A stretch of DNA of 64,000 nucleotides. It comes from Alkalihalobacillus sp. BA299 (lineage in GTDB: Bacteria; Bacillota; Bacilli; Bacillales; Bacillaceae_F). The stretch's first letter is position 1, and each line of letters starts with the position of its first letter. Made by a program: the position numbers and the translations under genes. Shown piece after piece: positions 52,499 through 61,779 of the stretch. The notes beneath the pieces were generated by a model that saw only the letters and a program-made list of their open reading frames with translations, made no database searches and had not been told where the DNA came from. The stretch is from NCBI RefSeq assembly GCF_017745675.1, contig NZ_JAFLJM010000001.1:430797-494796 (forward strand), written 5' to 3'.

Positions 52499-53269
52499 TC
52501 AAAATGGCCAAGGAAAATTCCTATGTTGATACTTTCTTTTCAAATCAATGTTCTGGTATTTTTTATATAATTGATTGTATTCTAGAGTATGTAAATAGAC
52601 ATCATAAGCTAAAAATCCATAGATCGATGGGAGAAATAATACCCATTGCGGGTCTATTATTGATTTTGCTAAATTGATATTACCTACCAAGGAATAGTGG
52701 ATAGCTGGTAGTAAGTTAGAAAAATATACGGTCAGCACAAAGAACGGAACGAAAACGACCATTAGTGTTCTGTTAATATAAATATGGCCAGCTGCCGGAG
52801 AAATATAGGTCCAAAATACAGCTGCGATGGGATTTTTAATATCTAACCTGTTAAAGTTTATAGCCGAGTTACCCCTGCTAATGATTTCATAACCTTTTTT
52901 CCATGCAATCAAATAGTCTTCATTGAGCAGAACGGCTCGTTGATAGCTATCCCAAATCCCAAATATATACGGTGGTACATATGCTAAGGACCATTTTAAA
53001 TCAAGAGTTTGTTTAGCGTTTTCAAAATCACCGATAAAAGAATAGAATAAAGCTCTATTTAATCCCATCAAATTATTAATTATTAATTCATGAATTAATA
53101 AAATCAGTCCTACTCCATAATTTCCTAAAAGAAAATGTCCAAAACCAGTGAAAGCACAAGACCACCAAACAACAACTAAAGGATTTTTCAAGTTAACACT
53201 ATTAATCATGTGCGGACTAATATAACCAATGATTTCCTGGTGATTCCTCCTTGAATAAAAATCATACAC
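52499..53269 (-). CDS. Membrane protein with internally duplicated TM2-like domain
   Basis: 256 aa. Two tandem copies of the same roughly 90-residue unit: about 24-113 (LKNPLVVVWWSCAFTGFGHF ... YVPPYIFGIWDSYQRA) and about 144-235 (IKNPIAAVFWTYISPAAGHI ... FLPSIYGFLAYDVYLHT), each with LxFxG(D/N)xxxAK and DxxW. The unit is also present once in the protein at 49276. ATG 53269 has AAAGGGTGG eleven bases upstream; a strong AAGGAGG occurs inside the first codons (about 53245) with no standard start nearby. Function unknown. Confidence 0.65.
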   Translation of the reverse strand: MYDFYSRRNHQEIIGYISPHMINSVNLKNPLVVVWWSCAFTGFGHFLLGNYGVGLILLIHELIINNLMGLNRALFYSFIGDFENAKQTLDLKWSLAYVPPYIFGIWDSYQRAVLLNEDYLIAWKKGYEIISRGNSAINFNRLDIKNPIAAVFWTYISPAAGHIYINRTLMVVFVPFFVLTVYFSNLLPAIHYSLVGNINLAKSIIDPQWVLFLPSIYGFLAYDVYLHTLEYNQLYKKYQNIDLKRKYQHRNFPWPF

Positions 53270-53395
53270 TTTATGTCCACCCTTTAACTACTAAATGTTT
53301 GTTAATCTAGTATTCCCTTAGCACCTAGGTTGTATCCTTATAATCATTAGAGCTTACTTTCATTATATGTTCCTTAAAAGGGAGGGGAACAGCCT

Positions 53396-54130
53396 TTAAG
53401 TTTTTACCTTATTCCAAATCAATGCCTCAACCCTTTTTGAAAAGTGAACAAGAGGCGGGTGAGCTGAAAAGTCAAAGTCTTGGGCATGGATCAAATTATT
53501 TTCCCACTCTTTTAAAGTAACAGGTTGTAATAACCAAGGGAGGTGATGAATATTTACACAATAAATCTTTGTCATATTTTTATTCGTATTAAAGAGACAA
53601 TACCTCTCTGTTAACCAATGCTCTAAATCACCTTCATTCGGATGAAAATGGTAATCCTCGACAGTATAAATTCCTTTATAATTTCCAAAACCGTTTGTAT
53701 TTTTTACAAACAAAGCAAATGTCATATTATCTATAACCATCGAGATCGGGTGGTAATAGTAGGGTAGAGCATACCAAACTTTTGCTAATTTACTTGCCAG
53801 CCAACTATCCGCATGAATTCGAATAAAATAAACCCCTGGCTTCCCTTTATATGTAACGTACGTTCGTATATTGAGTTCTAGAAATGGTGGTATTATGGAT
53901 TTGTTATGTCTTCCTTTAGGAAAAATTCCATTAAGGATAAAGTGAACGATACCAATCCATGCCTTACCTTGATATGTATCTATTTCTAAAGCTTTAGGAA
54001 CTAATTGGCGAATTTGGTCATGAGAAACAGGCCAATGAACAAAAAAAAGATTGGACCAATATTGTTTTATAAACGACCTTCGTGAAGGAAGAGGATATGG
54101 TCGGTGCAACGTGTGATCTAGGACATTCAA
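53396..54130 (-). CDS. DUF2071 (YqjF-like) protein
   Basis: 244 aa from TTG 54130, seven bases after AAAAGGGTG; an in-frame TTG at 54148 precedes that site. DUF2071 signatures: WSNLFFVHWPVSHDQIRQLV, PKALEIDTYQGKAWIGIVHF, FLELNIRTYVTYKGKPGVYF and DFDFSAHPPLVHFSKRVEAL. B. subtilis YqjF is the model; the fold is related to acetoacetate decarboxylase, with unknown activity. It is divergent from the DCC-family gene, a plausible shared control region being 54131-54339. Confidence 0.82.
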   Translation of the reverse strand: MNVLDHTLHRPYPLPSRRSFIKQYWSNLFFVHWPVSHDQIRQLVPKALEIDTYQGKAWIGIVHFILNGIFPKGRHNKSIIPPFLELNIRTYVTYKGKPGVYFIRIHADSWLASKLAKVWYALPYYYHPISMVIDNMTFALFVKNTNGFGNYKGIYTVEDYHFHPNEGDLEHWLTERYCLFNTNKNMTKIYCVNIHHLPWLLQPVTLKEWENNLIHAQDFDFSAHPPLVHFSKRVEALIWNKVKT

Positions 54131-54339
54131 ATAAAACACCCTTTTCAATTTAGTGTTAGTTATATTTTTAACTATCTTATTAAAATAAAAATAGTTGAGA
54201 GTTCCTATCTGTACTGATGGGAAATCTTTCTCACAGGATCTCGTCGTTCCTCGAGAATATTATTAGCTGCTATGCTAAACTGAGCATAATATGAATAGTC
54301 GAATGGAAGCGTGAGCAGGCTGAGGGAGTTGAATGAAGA

Positions 54340-54732
54340 ATGAGCGGGATCATTTTATATGATGGTATTTGTAATTTTTGTAATTATAGTGTGCAATTTA
54401 TAATAAAAAGGGACCGTTGTGGCTATTTTAAGTTTGCCTCACTTCAAAGCGATGTTGGCAAAAGGTTATTAAATGAATATCGGTTAAGTCATAACATAAA
54501 TAGCTTTGTTTACATTGATTCTGACAAGTGCTATTTAAAATCTACTGCGGCGTTAAAGGTGTCTCTACATTTAGATGGGGCTTGGAAATTTCTCTATTTA
54601 TTCCGCATCATTCCTACACCAATTAGAGACTTAATTTATCACGTGATTGCAAAAAATCGGTACCGATGGTTTGGTCAAAAGGAAAGTTGTATCCTCCCCA
54701 CAGTAGACGAACGAAAACGATTTCTAGATTAA
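54340..54732 (+). CDS. DCC-family thiol-disulfide oxidoreductase-like protein (YuxK-like)
   Basis: 130 aa (B. subtilis YuxK is about 137). The defining DGICNFC motif (Cys11, Cys14) opens a thioredoxin-like fold, followed by FKFASLQSDVGKRLL, ALKVSLHLDGAWKFLYLF and the C-terminal YRWFGQKESCILPTVDERKRFLD. Activity is inferred only from the CxxC. GAATGAAGA precedes the ATG, a moderate binding site. Divergent from the DUF2071 gene; convergent with the gerABC operon. Confidence 0.88.
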   Translation: MSGIILYDGICNFCNYSVQFIIKRDRCGYFKFASLQSDVGKRLLNEYRLSHNINSFVYIDSDKCYLKSTAALKVSLHLDGAWKFLYLFRIIPTPIRDLIYHVIAKNRYRWFGQKESCILPTVDERKRFLD

Positions 54733-54845
54733 ACGAAAGGATTCGGTAGACGCGAATTAAGATTTTTAGGCCCAACCTTATTTGTTTATTTGATACTTTA
54801 AGTAGACGGCATCAAATTTCACATTTAAATGGATCAACATTAGTA

Positions 54846-56027
54846 TTAATTACTTATGTTTCCTCCATAACCTGTAATCGTAATTGAAACGTCATAGTTA
54901 ATTGGTGAATTACTAAAAATAGTGTCCCAATCTTCTTTATGTTTTTTCCAATAATCAGGGTATTTTATACTTACATATTCAGAAAAATTAATGACATCGA
55001 CTTTATATTCTTTTTGTATTTTTTTTAAGCTATTTTCAATGATAGTATTTACTTTTTTCTCAATCAGTTGCTCTAATTCTTTAACAGATTCTTTTTTTGT
55101 AACATGTTCGGTTTCTGCTAGAACTTCAGAAATTATTCCTTCCGATTCAACTTTTACGTGAAACGAAAGCTGGTCGTTATTTAATTCGGGAGTTACTTTA
55201 CTTTTTAAACTTTCTAGCTCATATATTATCGTATGTCCAGCCTTTTCATAAAACAGCGGTACGATGCCTCCACCTGAAATGGCAGTAAGCCAAGATAAAC
55301 CTTCCACTTCTTGTTCATTTAAAAATCCAATCATGTTTAATTTGTCTCCTTTGATGACGGACGCACCGGAGAGCTTAAGTTCATCGTTCAAGGTGGTAAT
55401 ATTTTGTAATAAAAAACTTGACTTCGCATTCATTCTTGCATTTATTTTTGCTAATGTAGCTGGTTCTAATATTTTCGTTGTTTTAATAATATGGTCTTTC
55501 ATTTCAAAAATCTGTAAGGAAGGGATTTCCTTTGCCTCTTTAAAATTTAATATATCTTTCGCTTTCTTATCGGTAATCATTACAACACAACTCGTTCTTA
55601 CTTCCGGGTCCCTAATAAATAAATCCAGCAAGCTTCTTAAATTGTATTCCTCGGCAATCTCACTACTTAATAAGATTAATCTTTGGTGTTGCCCGTTTAA
55701 AAGATTGTTTCTCTTAAGAATAAACTTTCGAGCCACCTCTAAAATAGAGCCGCCGACCTCCTCAATATTAATATAGGGTTTATTTTGTCCTTGTAAACTA
55801 TCCGTTGCACTTTGTATTTTGTTCACATTTGCAAGCTGAAATGTTACATGCATAAAATTTTCACCGTATTCATTGTTCTTTTGATCATTATTTTTTTCTA
55901 AATCAACACCGACTCCAAATAACATATCCAATTTCTCAATATCTCTTGAACTCCAGCAGCCAGTTAAAATATAAAGAAGTAGGATAAAAATCATAAAGAG
56001 AGATAAACAACGTTTGAAAGAAAACAT
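54846..56027 (-). CDS. gerC: Spore germinant receptor subunit C (lipoprotein, Ger(x)C)
   Basis: 393 aa. Lipoprotein signal with lipobox LTGC (Cys24), followed by WSSRDIEKLDMLFGVGVDLE, the standard start of Ger(x)C proteins. The rest has the three-domain alpha/beta layout (DPEVRTSCVVMITDKKAKDIL, LQNITTLNDELKLSGASVIK, terminal PINYDVSITITGYG). It anchors to the outer face of the inner spore membrane and is needed for receptor function. Last gene of the gerABC operon, 3 bp after gerB. The exact receptor type (GerA, GerB, GerK, other) cannot be decided. Confidence 0.93.
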   Translation of the reverse strand: MFSFKRCLSLFMIFILLLYILTGCWSSRDIEKLDMLFGVGVDLEKNNDQKNNEYGENFMHVTFQLANVNKIQSATDSLQGQNKPYINIEEVGGSILEVARKFILKRNNLLNGQHQRLILLSSEIAEEYNLRSLLDLFIRDPEVRTSCVVMITDKKAKDILNFKEAKEIPSLQIFEMKDHIIKTTKILEPATLAKINARMNAKSSFLLQNITTLNDELKLSGASVIKGDKLNMIGFLNEQEVEGLSWLTAISGGGIVPLFYEKAGHTIIYELESLKSKVTPELNNDQLSFHVKVESEGIISEVLAETEHVTKKESVKELEQLIEKKVNTIIENSLKKIQKEYKVDVINFSEYVSIKYPDYWKKHKEDWDTIFSNSPINYDVSITITGYGGNISN

Positions 56028-56030
56028 AGT

Positions 56031-57119
56031 TTAACGATTCCCCCTAATTTTAGTAATTGCTAAAAGAAGAAGTGGTGTAATTCCGAACAAAACAATTGCA
56101 GCTTCTCCGAGCATATCGCCAACAAAAAATATATCATGCAAATTTTTAGGCACCATTGAAAAAATATAGATAAAAGGTAAAAGGCTATACATAAAAGTAG
56201 TAAAACGTTTATTAAACAAATGAGAAAGACCTAAAGCTGCAGCAAATATAGTAATAGTACTCGTGGCATACATTTGCATAATCCATATGATTAAAAATAG
56301 TGAATCATATCTTTCAAAAATAATGCCGGGAAATTCAAAGGATCGAATTAAAGAAATGGTTGGCCAAGTAAGATTATTTACTCCCTCAACAGATAATGCA
56401 CCGATTACAACGACAACAGTGATCACATAAAAAATAGTAGGTAATAACACACCCCATAATACAACATAATTTCCATCTCTAGGCTTGATAAGGTAGGCTG
56501 AAAGTATTAACAAAATTTCTATTCCAATAAAGGACAATGACGTCGTCTTTATCCCTTTTAAAACAGGAATGATACCATCACCTAAAACAGGACGTAAATG
56601 ATTGACTTCAAACAAACCTAAACTCATAAAAGCAATTAAAATAAAAATAAAAACAGTAATTGGGAAAATGATTTGAAATAAACGAGCAATTGAGCTAATC
56701 CCACCTACTATTAAATAAACGGAAAGCCATATGTAAATGACGATCAATATTTCAATTGGAGTTCCTTCTAGTAAATACATTTCAGTAACTTCTGCCATGA
56801 CTCTTAACTCAAAGCTAGTCAATACCATAAAATAGAGTATAATAAACAACCCTAAGACTATACTTAAAAATTTCCCGATAATTAGATGGTTATATTGAAA
56901 AAATGTTTTACCCGGAAACCTGTTATTAAGCTTAATGATAATGAGACCAATCCAAATCGGAAACACACTACTAATTAAAACAGTCAGCCATATATCTGGA
57001 GTACCAACTTCTGCAGCTGCTGTTCTAGGTAATGTTAAAATACCAACACCAAGTATGTAATTAATGATCAAAATAATTGCTTGAGTTGATGTAATAGCCC
57101 CGCTATTTTGTAGTTTCAT
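56031..57119 (-). CDS. gerB: Spore germinant receptor subunit B (permease-like)
   Basis: 362 aa, ten TM helices of the APC amino-acid permease fold. QAIILIINYILGVGILTLPR in helix 1, PDIWLTVLISSVFPIWIGLI, and IIFERYDSLFLIIWIMQMYA in helix 8 are typical of GerAB-type proteins. This subunit forms the germinant-binding pocket (in B. subtilis GerAB binds L-alanine). 24 bp downstream of gerA. The ligand is not predictable from the visible residues. The ATG has GAAAGGATATTAAGAA upstream. Confidence 0.93.
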   Translation of the reverse strand: MKLQNSGAITSTQAIILIINYILGVGILTLPRTAAAEVGTPDIWLTVLISSVFPIWIGLIIIKLNNRFPGKTFFQYNHLIIGKFLSIVLGLFIILYFMVLTSFELRVMAEVTEMYLLEGTPIEILIVIYIWLSVYLIVGGISSIARLFQIIFPITVFIFILIAFMSLGLFEVNHLRPVLGDGIIPVLKGIKTTSLSFIGIEILLILSAYLIKPRDGNYVVLWGVLLPTIFYVITVVVVIGALSVEGVNNLTWPTISLIRSFEFPGIIFERYDSLFLIIWIMQMYATSTITIFAAALGLSHLFNKRFTTFMYSLLPFIYIFSMVPKNLHDIFFVGDMLGEAAIVLFGITPLLLLAITKIRGNR

Positions 57120-57143
57120 TTCTTAATATCCTTTCCGTTCTAT

Positions 57144-58772
57144 TTAACTTTTACGGATCGAGTCTTTGGATTGTAAAACTTGTGGCCTTTTTTTCATCAA
57201 TTGTAATGGCAATCTAAAAATAAAATCCTTCCAGTCGCTAACATAATAAGGAGCAATAGGGCTTAAGTAAGGTATTCCGAAGCTTTTCAACTTGACTAAA
57301 TGAATACATATAAATAAGAAAAATACGACCACTCCGTACAATCCGAACGTAGCAGCTAAAAACATAGCTATAAATCTCATTAATCGTAAAGAGATGCTGA
57401 TGTTATATAAAGGTAGTGAAAAAGATGAGATCGCTGTTAGTGCAACTACAATTACAGTTACAGGACTAACAATGCCTGCTTGTACTGCAGCTTCACCAAT
57501 AACTAATCCACCAACAATCCCAATAGTTTGTCCGATTGGTTTTGGTAAGCGGAGACCAGCCTCTCTTAATATCTCAATCGCAATCTCCATAAATAACGCT
57601 TCGATTATAATAGGGAATGGGACACCTTCTCTTGATTCTATAATAGAAATAGCAAGCTTGGAGGGTATTAACCCTTGGTGAAATGAAACAAAAGATATGT
57701 ATAATGCTGGAGTAAAAACAGCAATAAACGAGGCGATATACCTTAAAAACCTTATTAATGAACCTGGTATCCATCGCTCATAATAATCTTCAGGAGACTG
57801 TATAAACATGTTCAATGTTACTGGAGCGATCAATGCAAATGGAGATCCGTCTAATATAATTCCAATACGTCCTTCTGCGATGGCACCAAAAAGACGATCC
57901 GGGCGCTCCGTACTTTGAATTTGTGGAAAGATGGAGAAGTAGTTTTCCTCAATTAACTGCTCAATGTAACCTGATTCAGGTAAATGATCTATATTAATTT
58001 TTTCAATTTTTTTCTTAACCTCATCCACTAATTCAGGGCTTGCAATGCCCTCAATATATGTAATGACTAATTCTTTTTTAAAGCGGCTACCTACTTGTAA
58101 ATGAATAAACTGTAGGTCTGTATTAACAGCTAATTTACGAAGTAACGTCATATTCTCATGAATATCCTCATTAAATCCAATCCTAGGTCCTCTTACCAAG
58201 GATTCCGTCGGAGGCTCCTCATAATCTCTAGTTTTAGATTTTGTTGTTTTGATAATGATTGCCACATCTAGTTCTTCCAAGATTAAAGCTGTATTTCCTT
58301 TTATAACTTTATGAACAATCTCATCTGCACAAGAAGTTTCGTATATTTCACTAACTGGCAGTAAATAGTCTTTCATATAATCCTTTATGTCTTGTGTTAT
58401 ATTGCCTTCATTCTTAGTTGATGATCCATCCATTAATGGTTTTAAAATATTATTATTGATCACGTTGGTATCAACTAAGTCATCAATATAAATAATTGCT
58501 GCATCTATACTCGTTCCACCGATTTTAAACGTTCTTAATACAGTCCCATTATCGTTCCCAATTGTTTCATTTATTAACGTAATATTCTGTTCAAAATTGT
58601 AGGAAAGCAAAGTAGGTAGTTCTTTAACTTTCTCAACTTGGTTGTGATCTATGTTTTTATGAAGGTATTGCATTATTTTTGATATTCCTAATGGGATAAG
58701 CAAGGTAACAAAAGCAATGAAATAAACATTAAACGGAGGCAAGTACGATTTAATAGTTTGGATATAAAACAA
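57144..58772 (-). CDS. gerA: Spore germinant receptor subunit A
   Basis: 542 aa from TTG 58772, eight bases after GAGGAGG (GTG 58778 is too close to that site). N-terminal cytoplasmic domain with two sub-domains (ITLINETIGNDNGTVLRTFK ... ESLVRGPRIGFNEDIHENMT), then the pore-forming TM region (LDGSPFALIAPVTLNMFIQS, SREGVPFPIIIEALFMEIAI, LGLRLPKPIGQTIGIVGGLV-like). GerA subunits form oligomeric cation channels in the spore inner membrane. Unusual: a clear hydrophobic N-terminal segment (residues 5-33) before the soluble domain, which B. subtilis GerAA lacks as far as I know. First gene of gerABC; expected SigG control, but no convincing SigG box was found. Confidence 0.93.
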   Translation of the reverse strand: MFYIQTIKSYLPPFNVYFIAFVTLLIPLGISKIMQYLHKNIDHNQVEKVKELPTLLSYNFEQNITLINETIGNDNGTVLRTFKIGGTSIDAAIIYIDDLVDTNVINNNILKPLMDGSSTKNEGNITQDIKDYMKDYLLPVSEIYETSCADEIVHKVIKGNTALILEELDVAIIIKTTKSKTRDYEEPPTESLVRGPRIGFNEDIHENMTLLRKLAVNTDLQFIHLQVGSRFKKELVITYIEGIASPELVDEVKKKIEKINIDHLPESGYIEQLIEENYFSIFPQIQSTERPDRLFGAIAEGRIGIILDGSPFALIAPVTLNMFIQSPEDYYERWIPGSLIRFLRYIASFIAVFTPALYISFVSFHQGLIPSKLAISIIESREGVPFPIIIEALFMEIAIEILREAGLRLPKPIGQTIGIVGGLVIGEAAVQAGIVSPVTVIVVALTAISSFSLPLYNISISLRLMRFIAMFLAATFGLYGVVVFFLFICIHLVKLKSFGIPYLSPIAPYYVSDWKDFIFRLPLQLMKKRPQVLQSKDSIRKS

Positions 58773-58933
58773 AACCACACCCTCCTCGGAAAATGAGAAT
58801 AGAAATCCTACCTAGTTGTTTGAAAAAATTAAGAAAAAGTAGATGAACTAAAAAATTTAGGTTTATTATCACTCACTGACGAAAAAGTTATTCTTATTTA
58901 GAAGGTACTAATAATAAGGTTGAGAAAAGATAA

Positions 58934-58962
58934 TTGGTGTTACTGTTTGAAATAACTATAAT
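58934..58962 (+). promoter_or_regulatory. Candidate promoter for lytST
   Basis: TTGGTG (58934-58939), 17 bp, TATAAT (58957-58962), about 190 bp before lytS. A second -10-like TATACT lies at 59109. The remainder of 58773-59155 shows no gene; the gerA promoter must lie at its left end. Confidence 0.4.
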
Positions 58963-59155
58963 TTATAATTTCATTGCCATTACTTCCCGGGTTTTAACAT
59001 GCAAATTTAAAAAAGATGAAGGAAAAATAATATATATGAGATGAATGGAAATGGAGGTACTAATGATTGTAAATTGAAAATAATTTAGAACCTTTCAATA
59101 AACAAGTGTATACTATCAGTGAAGTTGAAATTGATGGATATAGGTGATGTCAGCC

Positions 59156-60919
59156 ATGTGGCAATTATTATTGGTTATGATTGAGCGACTTGGGATTATT
59201 ATTTCAGTTGCCTTTATAATAACACGGTTAAAATTTATTCGAAATTTAATCGAGAAGCAGGAAATATCAAAAGCTCATAAAATAAGTGTTATTGTTATAT
59301 TTGGTTTATTTGGAATTATTGGTACATATACAGGGTTAACGATCAATGTAGAGGATGCATCGATTAGTCGAACTGTTTTAGAAGTTAGAGAGGGTGAAGC
59401 TATTGCAAACTCTCGTGTGATTGGAGTAGTAGTTGCTGGCTTACTTGGAGGCTGGACGGTTGGATTAGGAGCGGGGGTAATTGCAGGTGTTCATCGTTCC
59501 TTATTAGGAGGGTTTACTGGTTTAGCATGTGGTTTGTCTGCAATAATTTCAGGCCTAATTGCTGCTTATTTTTATAAAAAAAATAATGATAGTAATGACA
59601 TTGTGTCTATTAAAACGGCATTAGTTGTCGGAATGTTAGCCGAGGCCGTACAAATGGGGTTAATATTATTGATGGCTAGGCCATATGATCAAGCTTTTAG
59701 ATTAGTAGAAAGTATTGGTATACCAATGATTATTGCTAATGGAATCGGAACAGCAATTTTTATTTTAATTATTCGTAATGTCGTCCACGAAGAAGTAAAA
59801 ATGGGATCACTCCAAGCTCAAAAAGCACTAAAACTTGCTGATTTAACGTTAAAATATTTACGAAGTGGTTTAACCAAGCAAACGGCTCAACCCACTTGTG
59901 AAATCCTACTAAAAGAGATAAAAGTAGCATCTGTTTCAGTAACTGATAAGGAGAAGGTGCTAGCATTTGTTGGAGCTGGTGAAGATCATCATGTGAATAA
60001 TGATGAAATAAAAACAGAAGCAACGAAACGTGTATTAAAACACGGAGAGCTAGTGATCGCTAATCCGGATGAAATCAAATGTAAATATAAGAATTGTGTG
60101 TTAGGTGCAGCGGTCATTGCTCCATTAAAAATTAAAGAGGAGACGATCGGAACATTAAAGTTTTACTTTAAATCAGAAAAAGAAATTTCCCCAACGATTG
60201 TAGAACTAAGTAAAGGACTTTCTACTTTATTAAGCCACCAGCTTGAACTATCAGAAGTTGATCGTCATTTAGAGCTGGCAAAGCAAGCAGAAATTAAGGC
60301 GCTACAAGCGCAAGTAAGCCCTCATTTTTTATTTAATGCTTTAAATACGATTGTTGCGTTAATTCGCACCGACCCAATGAAAGCAAGGAAGTTATTGATT
60401 TCACTCTCTCATTACTTCAGACAAAACTTAGCAGGTACAACGGCAACGGAAACAACATTAGAGGATGAATTAAAACACGTAAAAGCGTATTTAGAAATCG
60501 AACAAGCTAGGTTTTCCGATAAATTAACGGTTGATTATGATATTGATGAGAACATATTATTCTATAAAATCCCACCGATGACACTACAGCCACTCGTAGA
60601 AAATGCGATTAAACATGGCGTTAAGCAAATGACAGATGATTGTGTTATTTTAATACAAATAAAAGAAGCTAGACAAAAAGTGACAATTACAATTAAGGAT
60701 AACGGCATTGGCATACCGAAAGATCGATTACTTGAAATAGGACAAGAAAAGGTAGCGTCTGAGACAGGGACTGGAATTGGTCTTTATAATGTGAATCGCA
60801 GGTTACAAATGATGTACGGAGAAGAAGCGATTCTTAAGATAGAAAGTGAATTCAATCAAGGGTCTCGTATTTCATTTACAATTGGAAAAAGTAAGGAGAA
60901 AGTAAAGAATGAACAATAA
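59156..60919 (+). CDS. lytS: LytS/BtsS-type sensor histidine kinase
   Basis: 587 aa from ATG 59156, eight bases after AGGTGA (a GTG four codons earlier lies in that site). 5TM-5TMR_LYT membrane domain (about 1-205, VVAGLLGGWTVGLGAGVIAG, GLACGLSAIISGLIAAYFYK), a GAF-like domain (about 215-365, with CKYKNCVLGAAVIAPLKI), His_kinase motif SPHFLFNALNTIVALIR (phospho-His about 390) and a HATPase (LQPLVENAIKHGV, GIGIPKDRL, GTGIGLYNVNRRLQMMYG). In relatives (E. coli BtsS, B. subtilis LytS) it senses pyruvate. It overlaps lytT by 11 bp. Confidence 0.94.
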   Translation: MWQLLLVMIERLGIIISVAFIITRLKFIRNLIEKQEISKAHKISVIVIFGLFGIIGTYTGLTINVEDASISRTVLEVREGEAIANSRVIGVVVAGLLGGWTVGLGAGVIAGVHRSLLGGFTGLACGLSAIISGLIAAYFYKKNNDSNDIVSIKTALVVGMLAEAVQMGLILLMARPYDQAFRLVESIGIPMIIANGIGTAIFILIIRNVVHEEVKMGSLQAQKALKLADLTLKYLRSGLTKQTAQPTCEILLKEIKVASVSVTDKEKVLAFVGAGEDHHVNNDEIKTEATKRVLKHGELVIANPDEIKCKYKNCVLGAAVIAPLKIKEETIGTLKFYFKSEKEISPTIVELSKGLSTLLSHQLELSEVDRHLELAKQAEIKALQAQVSPHFLFNALNTIVALIRTDPMKARKLLISLSHYFRQNLAGTTATETTLEDELKHVKAYLEIEQARFSDKLTVDYDIDENILFYKIPPMTLQPLVENAIKHGVKQMTDDCVILIQIKEARQKVTITIKDNGIGIPKDRLLEIGQEKVASETGTGIGLYNVNRRLQMMYGEEAILKIESEFNQGSRISFTIGKSKEKVKNEQ

Positions 60920-61640
60920 AATTAGGACGATCATAATTGATGATGAACCTTTTAGTCGTGATGAATTAAAATTTCTCTTAGAGAACGATAGTGATGTTGA
61001 AATCGTTGCTGAAGCTGATTCTGGAGAAAAAGGGTTAGAAATGATCATGACAAAAAATCCAGATGTTATTTTTGTTGATATTGAAATGCGGCAAATGTCT
61101 GGATTAGATCTAGCCAAGACAATTCAAAACATGAAGAAGATCCCGCTTATCATATTTGCAACAGCGTATCCGAATTATGCAGCAAAAGCATTTCGTGTAG
61201 AGGCATTAGATTACTTATTGAAGCCATTTGATGAAGAACAACTCCAAGAAACAATGAAACGCGTGAAGGATCGATTAAGTTTCAATGAAAAAAATGAACA
61301 AACGAGTCCAATCGCCAAATTAGCCGTTGAGGACGAAGGACGTATTGTATATTTATCACCGTCTGAAATCAGTTATTTATATCGAGAAGAACGGGAAACG
61401 ATCATTTGTACAAAAGACCGTAAATTTAGCTTAAAGGCTCCGATAAAAGAGTTAGAAGAAAAATTAAAAGGTTACCCGTTTTTTCGAACACATAAGAGCT
61501 ATCTAGTAAACCTTGATAAAGTAGAACAACTCATTCCATGGTTTAATGGGGCATATCAATTAAAAGTGGTTGGAAAAAAAGATGAAATACCGGTTAGTAG
61601 AAATTATGTAAAATCATTAAGAGCGCATTTAGAACTATAA
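60909..61640 (+). CDS. lytT: LytTR-type response regulator
   Basis: 243 aa. Receiver domain with phospho-acceptor Asp57 (VIFVDIEMRQMSGLDLAK) and KPFDEEQLQETM; C-terminal LytTR DNA-binding domain at about 139-243 (GRIVYLSPSEISYLYREERE, FFRTHKSYLVNLDKVEQLIP, VSRNYVKSLRAHL). GTAAGGAGAAAGTAAAG precedes the ATG, within the lytS end. It should act as an activator at tandem LytTR sites; a 21-bp-spaced direct repeat lies directly downstream of this gene in front of cstA. Confidence 0.94.
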   Translation: MNNKIRTIIIDDEPFSRDELKFLLENDSDVEIVAEADSGEKGLEMIMTKNPDVIFVDIEMRQMSGLDLAKTIQNMKKIPLIIFATAYPNYAAKAFRVEALDYLLKPFDEEQLQETMKRVKDRLSFNEKNEQTSPIAKLAVEDEGRIVYLSPSEISYLYREERETIICTKDRKFSLKAPIKELEEKLKGYPFFRTHKSYLVNLDKVEQLIPWFNGAYQLKVVGKKDEIPVSRNYVKSLRAHLEL

Positions 61641-61667
61641 GTTGTACAATTTAATCAAAAAATAATG

Positions 61668-61696
61668 CATGTTAGTGTCCGCTTTTGACATGTTAG
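61668..61696 (+). promoter_or_regulatory. Direct repeat CATGTTAG x2, likely LytT binding site of cstA
   Basis: CATGTTAG at 61668-61675 and again at 61689-61696, exactly 21 bp apart (two helical turns), as known for LytTR dimer sites such as the BtsR box. Downstream lie TTGTCA (61705-61710) and TAGAAT (61730-61735) with a long 19-bp spacer, fitting an activator-dependent promoter. Confidence 0.7.
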
Positions 61697-61779
61697 ACAT
61701 AAACTTGTCACAATTATGAATAGCAATGCTAGAATAATAGCATGATGAAAACGCATTCAAAGCAGGAGGGGGATCACTA

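Noticed and set aside
53232..53250. Strong AAGGAGG inside the beginning of the duplicated TM2-like gene as its true RBS
   Set aside because: No ATG, GTG or TTG follows at the right distance in frame (only ATC/ATT), so the upstream ATG at 53269 with AAAGGGTGG was kept.
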